64,000 bases of DNA from Planctomycetaceae bacterium (lineage in GTDB: Bacteria > Planctomycetota > Planctomycetia > Planctomycetales > Planctomycetaceae): the NCBI GenBank assembly GCA_900299185.1, contig OMIV01000249.1, forward strand, positions 1 to 64,000. The letters run 5' to 3'. Within the stretch, counting starts at the first letter, position 1. Each line of letters begins with the position of its first letter. The notes under the pieces were generated by a model. It searched no databases and was not told the origin of the DNA. It saw nothing but the letters and a program-made list of their open reading frames with translations. The position numbers were made by a program, and so were the translations under genes. Shown piece after piece: positions 9,198 to 16,512 of this stretch.

Positions 9198-9701
9198 ATG
9201 AAGACCTTTCACGGACACGGCATTCAGTTTCAATACATTCCGAATTGGGAGCTCACCTCAGACGTTGGCTCAGACCGAATCGACATCTCAATTCTCGGCC
9301 CAGGTACTGCCATGTGGATGCTAAGCATCTTCAGAAACCGCAACTCCCCTGATGAACTGGTCAGCGAGGTTGTTGGCTCCTTTAAGGATGAGTACCCCTC
9401 GTGCGACGTATATGAAAGCAATGAAGCGATTTGCCTTTTGCCAACAACCAGCAAGGATCTCGACTTCTTTCATCACGACCTAATTAACCACGTCTGCATT
9501 CGAGCGTGCGAAGGAGATACCGAATCCTACTTGCTTGTTTATCAAGTCGCAGAGATCGAAAAGGATGAGATCCTTCCGATCTTGGCCCATATGACCGACA
9601 GCCTCATGACTGAAGATCCGTTAGAAGATGACGAGGACGTCAGTGACCTCGCTCCCTACCGTTTTCACAACCTGTTTGCTGAACCTGACGATCCGAAATG
9701 A
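9198..9701 (+). CDS. Hypothetical protein (acidic, 167 residues)
   Basis: Unrecognised conserved-looking protein. The start is set at the ATG at 9198 (MKTFHGHGIQFQYIPNWEL); an in-frame ATG at 9147 is possible, while upstream parts of the frame overlap the alkyltransferase-like gene on the other strand and look like non-coding translation. It has a mixed alpha/beta pattern, no signal peptide or transmembrane segment, and a strongly acidic stretch near the end (EDPLEDDEDVSDL). It runs into the 5' region of xseA with only about 70 bases between, so they may be cotranscribed. Confidence 0.65.
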   Translation: MKTFHGHGIQFQYIPNWELTSDVGSDRIDISILGPGTAMWMLSIFRNRNSPDELVSEVVGSFKDEYPSCDVYESNEAICLLPTTSKDLDFFHHDLINHVCIRACEGDTESYLLVYQVAEIEKDEILPILAHMTDSLMTEDPLEDDEDVSDLAPYRFHNLFAEPDDPK

Positions 9702-9773
9702 TGCTTGTTTTCCGAGAATTCTGATCGAATGCAGCCAACACGAGTCGGTGGTCCCTTTCAACAAGTTCTCTGC

Positions 9774-11018
9774 ATGAGTCTCTTGCCCCAAGTACATCCG
9801 CAAACAGTCTCGGAACTCACTCACGAACTCAAAGACCTTGTCGAAGCCAACCTAGATACGGTGTGTGTCTGCGGTGAGATCTCTAATTGTAAAGCTGCAA
9901 GTTCAGGACACGTTTACCTCACGCTTAAGGATGACGCCGCGCAACTCGCTGCGGTTATTTGGCGATCTACCAGTGCCCGACTTTCTTTTCGATTACAGGA
10001 CGGTTTGCAGGTCATTGCGATCGGTAGCGTCGAGGTCTATCCAGCGAGAGGTACCTACCAACTCATTGTCAGCAGGTTGTTTCCACAAGGACTTGGAGCA
10101 CTGGAACTCGCTCTACGTCAACTTCGCGACAGGCTCGCAGCTGAGGGACTTTTTGACCAAGAGCGAAAGCGGCTGCTTCCGCAGCTACCGAAACGAATTG
10201 CACTCGTGACGAGTCCCTACGGAGCCGCCGTTAACGACATGCTGCAGGTCATCACGCGACGATGGCCTGCCGCGAACATTGTGATTGTCCCGGTGGCAGT
10301 ACAAGGTGAATCAGCTCCGGGCGAGATTGCTGCGGCCGTGAGATTTCTTCACCAGATCCCTGATGTCGATGTCGCCATTGTCGGACGAGGCGGCGGCAGC
10401 ATCGAAGACTTGATGGCGTTCAATTCTGAAGTCGTGGCACGAGCAATTTCTCAATGCGGCGTGCCCGTGATCAGTGCAGTAGGTCACGAAATTGATGTCA
10501 CCATTGCCGATCTCGTGGCAGATCGGCGAGCACTAACCCCCAGCGAAGCCGGTGAGCTTGTCGTCCCTAATCTTGCGGATGTCCGCTCGTTACTTGAATC
10601 ACTTGAATCACGACTCGTTGCCGGACTAAAGGACAAAGCGGTCACAGCTCGTTTGCGACTAGATGCGGTTGCCTCACGACCGGTCCTAGCGAATCCGGGA
10701 CAGCGTATCCGTCAGTTGGCCGAGGAAACCGACGATCTCGACGAACGAATCAAGAAAGCCATGCAGCAACGTCTGGAAGCTGCGCGACAACAAATGACTG
10801 CACTGAGCCAATCCCTCGACGCATTGAGTCCGCTTGCCGTTCTCGGCCGCGGCTACTCAGTCACTTTTCGCAATGAAGCACAATCTGGAGTCGCGGTACA
10901 ACGAGGAAACCTTGTCCGGCGAGCTGATGAAGTCGCCGCAGGTGACGGATTAATTACCTACCTCGAGCACGGTCGCGTTTTAAGTCGCGTCGAGAAGATT
11001 GAGCCGAATTCAGACTGA
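9774..11018 (+). CDS. xseA: Exodeoxyribonuclease VII large subunit
   Basis: Catalytic subunit of exonuclease VII, which degrades single-stranded DNA in repair. The N-terminal OB fold is at residues 5-100 (CVCGEISNCKAASSGHVYLTLKD). The core follows with IALVTSPYGAAVNDM, VGRGGGSIEDLMAFNSE and VISAVGHEIDVTIADLVADRRA, which are the family signatures. A coiled coil lies at about 260-360, and GRGYSVTF stands near the C-terminus. The ATG at 9774 gives the normal N-terminus; a TTG at 9705 and an ATG at 9729 are alternatives. The small subunit gene xseB, often adjacent, is absent; the next gene is convergent and ends seven bases away. Confidence 0.94.
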   Translation: MSLLPQVHPQTVSELTHELKDLVEANLDTVCVCGEISNCKAASSGHVYLTLKDDAAQLAAVIWRSTSARLSFRLQDGLQVIAIGSVEVYPARGTYQLIVSRLFPQGLGALELALRQLRDRLAAEGLFDQERKRLLPQLPKRIALVTSPYGAAVNDMLQVITRRWPAANIVIVPVAVQGESAPGEIAAAVRFLHQIPDVDVAIVGRGGGSIEDLMAFNSEVVARAISQCGVPVISAVGHEIDVTIADLVADRRALTPSEAGELVVPNLADVRSLLESLESRLVAGLKDKAVTARLRLDAVASRPVLANPGQRIRQLAEETDDLDERIKKAMQQRLEAARQQMTALSQSLDALSPLAVLGRGYSVTFRNEAQSGVAVQRGNLVRRADEVAAGDGLITYLEHGRVLSRVEKIEPNSD

Positions 11019-11024
11019 CTTCGC

Positions 11025-12002
11025 TCAGTGCCGACTGCGAATGTCTGCCGCGACATCGTCGATAATCGCATCCATATTGAGTGTCGGAGTCCAACCGATC
11101 GTCGCACGAATCTTGTCGATCGACGGCACACGGCGGCGCATGTCTTCAAAACCGTCTCCGTAGACTTCCATGTACGGCACGCTCTTGACCTGCGACGTGC
11201 TCGCCAACCGCGTAACAACTCGTTCGGCCAATTGCCGAATGCTGAGTTCCTCGGTACAGCCAACGTTAAAGACTTGCCCGAAACAATGACCGTGATCAAC
11301 GAGTTGAATCAATGCTCGGACCACGTCTGCGACATGGCAAAAGCAGCGAGATTGTTCGCCATCTCCATGAACTTCGAGATCAGCGCCGTTCAAGGCTCTC
11401 TCAACGAAATTCGGGACGACCATCCCATACTGACCGCGCTGGCGAGGCCCAACGGTGTTGAACAACCTTACGATCACGACCGGCAGCCGGGTCTCTTTCC
11501 AATGCGCGAGAGCCAGGAATTCATCAAGCGCTTTGGCACACGCATAAGCCCAACGATGTCGAGTCGTCGCCCCCTCGACCCGATCATCGTCTTCGCAATA
11601 AGGAACCTTGTCAGACTTCCCATAGACCTCGGACGTTGAAGTAATGAGCACTCGATTGCGATAGCGCCGCGCCAGCCGCAGGACGACCTCAGTGCCTTGG
11701 TAAATCGTGTCGATAGTTGCAACGGGCTGCTCCATGATGAGCTTCACGCCGACAGCACTCGCCAGGTGATAGACAGTGCCGCATTCCATCATCAGCTTCT
11801 CGGTCAACGCAACATGCTGAATCGTGTCGACGTACAGCCGGAAGTTGGGATCACTCTCCAGATCCGCGACATTGGCATGCAAACCGGTCGACAAGTTGTC
11901 GATCACCGACACCTTCCGTCCCGTCTTCAGCAGTGCCCGAGCGAGGTGGCTTCCGATGAACCCTGCACCGCCAGTAATCAGGACATGATCTTCGCGTCGC
12001 AT
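11025..12002 (-). CDS. NAD-dependent nucleotide-sugar epimerase/dehydratase
   Basis: Extended short-chain dehydrogenase acting on a nucleotide sugar. The NAD-binding motif GGAGFIGSH is at residues 11-19, the catalytic YxxxK at Tyr153-Lys157 (YACAK) with Ser in TSTSEVYG, and VGPRQRGQYGMVVPNF is the substrate-loop region typical of the UDP-sugar group. CFCHVADVVRAL supports this. At 325 residues it is close to UDP-glucuronate decarboxylase and UDP-glucose 4-epimerase lengths; the exact substrate cannot be read. It is a single minus-strand gene, convergent with xseA and divergent from the next gene, suggesting its own promoter in 12003-12203. Confidence 0.88.
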   Translation of the reverse strand: MRREDHVLITGGAGFIGSHLARALLKTGRKVSVIDNLSTGLHANVADLESDPNFRLYVDTIQHVALTEKLMMECGTVYHLASAVGVKLIMEQPVATIDTIYQGTEVVLRLARRYRNRVLITSTSEVYGKSDKVPYCEDDDRVEGATTRHRWAYACAKALDEFLALAHWKETRLPVVIVRLFNTVGPRQRGQYGMVVPNFVERALNGADLEVHGDGEQSRCFCHVADVVRALIQLVDHGHCFGQVFNVGCTEELSIRQLAERVVTRLASTSQVKSVPYMEVYGDGFEDMRRRVPSIDKIRATIGWTPTLNMDAIIDDVAADIRSRH

Positions 12003-12203
12003 ATTCCGTTGCCTTCGGCCTCAATCGTTGGAGAGGCCCCGTTTTGAGTGTCGCGTCGCGCGGTCCGTTAATGGGCCGCGTTTTAGGATCGGCACTCTAG
12101 CCAGCCTCTCAAGGCGAAGTCACTCTCCCCGTTGCCACTGATCACCCGAGTTCGCGTGAGTGGCACTTGCCGAGCACTCACTCTTCGAGCACTGAGGTTC
12201 CTC

Positions 12204-14375
12204 ATGTCATCGCGTCAGATAGCCGTTGCGTTGAGCGTTTCATCCGCAGCCTTGGCGTGTGGTGCAGCAGGCTGGGGGCTCTCACAAGCCGAGGCCATCC
12301 ACGTTCCCGCAGTTCTGAGCATCCTCGGTGGAGTAGCAGCTCTGGGCGGCGCCTACTTTGTCCGGCAGTTTGTAGTCGCTGGAGAGCAAGAGGTTCTCAC
12401 GTTGCGAGACGATGTCCAACGTCGAGAATCCGAACTGGCAATGACCCGACGAGAACTCGAACAGTTTGAGTCCTCCGTCGCAGACCAGTTGAAGCAGCGA
12501 TCGAATCAGCTCAACGCGCGCGAGCAACATCTCGCACAACTGCAGCTCAACTTCAGCGAGTGGTTGGAGTACCCGCAATCCGAGCAACTGCCAGACCCAC
12601 TATCCGATGTGGAACAACGGGAACTCACCGAAAAAGACAAGCTGGTCCTTAAGCACATTGAGGACGAATCACAGCGGGTCTACCAGAAGTTACGAGAGGG
12701 CTATTACAAGCCTGAGGGTGCGATTGACGCCAAACGCATCCGAGAAGACATCCATGAATTCGTGCTGGCAGTGGCTCGGATCTACCGCCCCGATGTCGAC
12801 AATCCCCTGCTGGAAACCAGCGTCGATCAATTGCTTCGAGCCGGTAGTCGCGCGTGTTTGCATCTGCTGGTTGTCATGGAACGTTTGCCATTCAATCCCA
12901 AAGACATGTCTATCAGCACGTTGCACTCTTACGTGCAGAAAGCGTTGAAAGCCTACGACGCTTACGTCGCAGCCAAGCCGTATCTGGGCTATGTGCAAAC
13001 CGCTACATACTTCGGTCGCTGGCTGGCCGGAGCAACGCCATTAACGCTCGGTGTGACCTGGATCATCGGAGAGCTGGGCAAGCGAGGTACTCAAGCTGCG
13101 GCTCAGTGGTTGATCGACCAACAGGCGGTCGCCCTGCTGCATGAGGTCACGCGAGTCATCGGCTTTGAGGTCGCCAGCCTCTTCAGTGGTGATTTTCGGC
13201 ACCGCGATCCGAACTGGGTCTATGCCGCGGAACTCGCCAACTTGATGAGCTTGTTCCCGCTCTCGCGAGACAATCTGTCGCAATCGTTGCGAGAGGTCGG
13301 TGCCCTGCCCTTCCGCAACGAATATGACCGAATCTACCTCTACCGTTGCCTCTCAGGTCATAAGACACCTCATCCGTTGGTGATCGCGCATGAGTTCTTG
13401 TCACTCGGAGATCGACAGCAAGTCGGCAAGCGGCTGGAACGATTCTTCCAGGGCTTCATTCACGGCAAACAACCGCAGCTCGTCGAGCAATGGCTCAGCG
13501 GCGTCGAACAGCGACTCGCCATCAAGCTCACTCCGCAACTGATGCTCGGCAGCCATGCGACTGCTTCCAATCCCGAACAAGACCGGCAGCAATGTTTGCG
13601 AGCCTTGGCAGGTTTCCTCATCGCCTTCAAAGCAGTTCCACTTGAAGAAGTGTCAGATCGACTACTCATCACAGACCTCTTCCGGCAGTTGTCTGATCCT
13701 GAACGATCCGCCCTTCGCGAGCAGATCATGTCAGATCCTCCGCCGTTCGAAGTTCCCGACATCGACGTCTCAGGAACGTTGGTGTCGACGTTCGTTGAAG
13801 ACCTAACTCGCCTCGTCGTTCGAACTCGACCTTGGGACGTCCAGCCAGACGAAGTTGTTTTCGAGACTGCGGTCATGCTCGGCCAAGACTTTGAAAAGAC
13901 CAAGAAACAAGTCGCCCGCGAATATGCCGACGCGCTCGCTTCGCAGTTTGCAGAGGATGCGATTGCAGCCAAGCTTGATGGACATGTCGCGCGGTCATCG
14001 CTGGGAGCGTTACAGCCCGGCGAAACTCTGCGTTGCGCCTACGCAGCGAGCTACATCAATTGGCCGGCAAACGTCAGTTCGTTAAGCGGCGATCGCAAGT
14101 CGGGCCTTATCGTTACCGATCGTCGCCTCATTTTGGTTGAAGCCACTGCTCAAGAATCATTGATCGCAACTCACGAACTCGCCGGTCTTAGCATCGAGCG
14201 AGTCAAGAAGTTGGTTCTCGATGATTGCCGACTGACTGGTGCCCAGTGGCAAGTTGAAGGCTTACCTGATGCTGTCGCCATCGCGGTTCAACTCGCAGGA
14301 TCAATCGGCACGCGCTACGAAACATCGTTCAAACCACTGACGGAACTCGTTCTTGGCCAAACGCGGCTGACATAG
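12204..14375 (+). CDS. Large membrane-anchored coiled-coil protein of unknown function
   Basis: I do not recognise this family. From the ATG at 12204 the product has 723 residues. Two hydrophobic segments (about 6-27 and 33-53) are followed by a long coiled coil (about 58-115, rich in Glu/Gln/Arg). The large middle region is helical, with a glycine-rich hydrophobic stretch near 270-300 (WLAGATPLTLGVTWIIGEL). The C-terminal 110 residues have a beta-rich pattern, including LQPGETLRCAY and GLIVTDRRLILVE, which resembles a PH-like (bacterial PH/YdbT-type) domain. An upstream frame extension to 12132 is unlikely. It is divergent from the epimerase and convergent with the M41-like peptidase. Confidence 0.7.
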   Translation: MSSRQIAVALSVSSAALACGAAGWGLSQAEAIHVPAVLSILGGVAALGGAYFVRQFVVAGEQEVLTLRDDVQRRESELAMTRRELEQFESSVADQLKQRSNQLNAREQHLAQLQLNFSEWLEYPQSEQLPDPLSDVEQRELTEKDKLVLKHIEDESQRVYQKLREGYYKPEGAIDAKRIREDIHEFVLAVARIYRPDVDNPLLETSVDQLLRAGSRACLHLLVVMERLPFNPKDMSISTLHSYVQKALKAYDAYVAAKPYLGYVQTATYFGRWLAGATPLTLGVTWIIGELGKRGTQAAAQWLIDQQAVALLHEVTRVIGFEVASLFSGDFRHRDPNWVYAAELANLMSLFPLSRDNLSQSLREVGALPFRNEYDRIYLYRCLSGHKTPHPLVIAHEFLSLGDRQQVGKRLERFFQGFIHGKQPQLVEQWLSGVEQRLAIKLTPQLMLGSHATASNPEQDRQQCLRALAGFLIAFKAVPLEEVSDRLLITDLFRQLSDPERSALREQIMSDPPPFEVPDIDVSGTLVSTFVEDLTRLVVRTRPWDVQPDEVVFETAVMLGQDFEKTKKQVAREYADALASQFAEDAIAAKLDGHVARSSLGALQPGETLRCAYAASYINWPANVSSLSGDRKSGLIVTDRRLILVEATAQESLIATHELAGLSIERVKKLVLDDCRLTGAQWQVEGLPDAVAIAVQLAGSIGTRYETSFKPLTELVLGQTRLT

Positions 14376-14417
14376 AGAAATGACAGCCAATCCCAGTCAT
14401 CACGAGACTCATAAGAT

Positions 14418-14897
14418 TTAAGCGTCGGCGAATTCAGCGAGCCCTTTGTCGAAGAAGTGCCGAGCAGCTCGACCGCTGATCTCGCCCACTCGAATCAACT
14501 CTTCAGCGATGAGTTCGACCGCTCGCCAATTCCCAGGATGTTCCAAGAGGTTTTCGACCTTAGACAGCATGCGGCGCGACAGCCGCTCCCAATGCCGATC
14601 GCCCGCTCGCAGCGAAGCCAACTTCTCAACGCCACGCAAATCTTGCTGAGCCCCACCCCAGTCGTAACGCCCGGTAACGCGAGCCTCAGCAGCCACGCCT
14701 GCGAGCGCGATCAACACTTCGCGCTCCAGCCAGTCGTCAGTCGGTTTGAACTTTCCCTTACCGAACTCGCAACGCCCCAGTCGCTGCTTATCCGGCAGCA
14801 CGGTTACTAATTGCACGGGCCTTCCCAAAGCCAGAGCCACCACTGCGTGCCCCGCCTCGTGAAATGACACCGCCCGATCGTGCTTACCGTCTTTCAT
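14418..14897 (-). CDS. Stand-alone M41-type (FtsH-like) zinc peptidase domain
   Basis: The 159-residue protein contains the zinc-binding HEAGH motif at residues 13-17 (FHEAGHAVVALALG) and a downstream GGAQQDLRGVEKLA segment whose Asp86 aligns with the third zinc ligand of FtsH. The peptidase site therefore looks intact, although there is no AAA ATPase and no membrane segment. FtsH itself is about 600 residues and needs its ATPase to feed substrates, so this small enzyme must have a different substrate supply or role. It is convergent with the preceding gene and about 220 bases from the next minus-strand gene start. Confidence 0.82.
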   Translation of the reverse strand: MKDGKHDRAVSFHEAGHAVVALALGRPVQLVTVLPDKQRLGRCEFGKGKFKPTDDWLEREVLIALAGVAAEARVTGRYDWGGAQQDLRGVEKLASLRAGDRHWERLSRRMLSKVENLLEHPGNWRAVELIAEELIRVGEISGRAARHFFDKGLAEFADA

Positions 14898-15116
14898 ACC
14901 GACATCAAATCTCTAAGGCCGAAACGAATGGGATCAGCCACGTTCTCAACACGGTCCCAAGTCAGCTCGAACATGCAACCGGCGGCATCGCGACTCTGAG
15001 ATTCGATCAAGCACTGCCATCGAATCATCAGAGTCGCAGAATCACCGTCGCAGTGAGCATCCATGATCGCGAGGTCGAGGTCTTGTAGGCCGCCTCTTGA
15101 TCAAGCTCACGCAGAA

Positions 15117-15962
15117 CTAGCCAATCTTGGCACGCAGTTCTTCAAGCAAACTCACAGCCTTGCCAATGTCTGCCTTTTGGCGGACCGGGTCGTGAGGAAT
15201 CTCGCGTTCGATAGTCAGCGGGCCGGTGTAGCCAATCTCCTTAAGAGTTCGCAGGAACGTCTCCATGCCCACATCGCCTTCGCCCAACGGAGTTTCTCGC
15301 CCCCATTCTTTGCCGCGCACTTCAGGCTTGGCCCACGTGCCATCTTTGCAATGCACGCTGCGAACCAGATGGCCGACCTTCTTCAGGGCTTCGATAGGAT
15401 CGCCGGTGCCGTACAGGATCATGTTGGCGGGATCGAAGTTGATGAAGAGATTGTCGCGACCAACGTCCGCGATGAAGTGCAACAAGTGGTCGGCGGATTC
15501 TTGCCCGGTCTCGAGATGCAGGGCCTGACCGTTGGCTTTCACGTAATCAAGCAGGTCGCGAGTTGTGGCAATCAAGTCCTTGTAGCTGTCGGTGCTTGGG
15601 TCCGGAACAAACCCGATATGCAGCGCGACGATCGGACAGCCGAGATACTTCGCGAAATCAGAGACGCTTCGGAACTCTGCCGCTCGTTGCTTGCGAGTTG
15701 CTTCGGGGACCAACCCAACAGTCTCAGCCGTTCGTTGGATGCTTTCATAGGTCTCGCCATCAAAGCCACTAAACACGACTGTCGTTTGAACGCCCGCCGC
15801 GTTGGCTCGCTTGAGGAATGCTTCCGCCGCTTCTTTGGACCGATTCTCGGGATGCGGAGCATGCAGATGCATGGTCGGCACATGCAGGTCTTGAGCGACC
15901 TCTAAATGCACTCCCAGCCCGGCATCCACGGACGTGAAAACTCCAATCGGCCACTTGCTCAT
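15117..15962 (-). CDS. Sugar phosphate isomerase/epimerase family (xylose-isomerase-like TIM barrel)
   Basis: TIM-barrel protein of the AP-endonuclease-2/xylose-isomerase-like superfamily. The metal-binding positions are visible as HLETGQE, FDPANMIL, VHCKDG and TIERE at the ends of successive strands, and the whole 281 residues match the family's size. Such proteins isomerise or epimerise sugars or inositol derivatives and are very abundant in planctomycetes. There is no signal peptide, so it should be cytoplasmic. The exact substrate is not readable. It starts next to a 550-base gap rich in palindromic repeats. Confidence 0.85.
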   Translation of the reverse strand: MSKWPIGVFTSVDAGLGVHLEVAQDLHVPTMHLHAPHPENRSKEAAEAFLKRANAAGVQTTVVFSGFDGETYESIQRTAETVGLVPEATRKQRAAEFRSVSDFAKYLGCPIVALHIGFVPDPSTDSYKDLIATTRDLLDYVKANGQALHLETGQESADHLLHFIADVGRDNLFINFDPANMILYGTGDPIEALKKVGHLVRSVHCKDGTWAKPEVRGKEWGRETPLGEGDVGMETFLRTLKEIGYTGPLTIEREIPHDPVRQKADIGKAVSLLEELRAKIG

Positions 15963-16084
15963 GTTGGAAACTCCTCAGATGAAAAAACGAAACTCAAAGT
16001 CGGGAGCACTGTAAGAATCACTCCGCCCGCGAGCTGCCGCAGCATGGCTCACGTCCCCGCTCTCACTCGATTGACTTCGAATGC

Positions 16085-16135
16085 AGCGAGTCGCGGAGCG
16101 ACTCGCCTACGTAGCTCAGTCGCTCCGCGACTGAG
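16085..16135. repeat. REP-like palindrome, family A (complete copy)
   Basis: Two 15-base arms, AGTCGCGGAGCGACT at 16089-16103 and its reverse complement at 16118-16132, flank a CTACGTAG core. Each arm is itself an imperfect palindrome. The same unit begins again at 63966, at the right edge of the window, so it is a dispersed element. Confidence 0.85.
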
Positions 16136-16422
16136 AATTGCAATCCGAAGATTCCGCAATGATGTGGCAAGGTCGACGGCTTATGACGCCCTGTCCGACA
16201 GCATCAAAATCAAATCGCACGAAGGCCACAAGATGTTAGGTGCCGACCATGAGTCGCAACAGAGATGGCGACAGCATCGTCACTATCAACTCGTGCTTTC
16301 GTGAGTCCCCGCTTCGAAACGCCTCAGGCAAGAGATTCATAACGAGCTTCTCAAACCATGCGCTAATGAGCCAGTTGTCCTCACCGGTGGTGCCAACGAT
16401 CCCCCCCGCCTCTTCCTTTGCT

Positions 16423-16490
16423 CCCTTGCGCCTTGGCATCTTTGCGTTGAACGGTCTTGTTCTTAACGCCAAGGCGCCAAGGCGCAAGGG
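16423..16490. repeat. Long inverted repeat after the STAND-WD40 gene
   Basis: Perfect 15-base arms, CCCTTGCGCCTTGGC at 16423-16437 and its complement at 16476-16490, with partial pairing of the inner GCGTT/AACGC. It lies about 20 bases beyond the stop codon of the STAND-WD40 gene on the minus strand, so it could also act as its terminator. It looks like a MITE-sized dispersed repeat. Confidence 0.75.
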
Positions 16491-16512
16491 CGCGAAGGGC
16501 ATAAGGCTGCCC

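Larger units (their letters stand above)
15963..16512. other. Intergenic region with two palindromic repeats
   Basis: Between the sugar-isomerase gene start and the STAND-WD40 gene end there is no convincing coding sequence; the open frames on both strands are short and of low-complexity composition. It holds the repeats at 16085-16135 and 16423-16490. Confidence 0.6.

Noticed and set aside
11028-11639. A 203-residue plus-strand frame
   Set aside because: Lies opposite the nucleotide-sugar epimerase, whose catalytic and cofactor motifs are clear.
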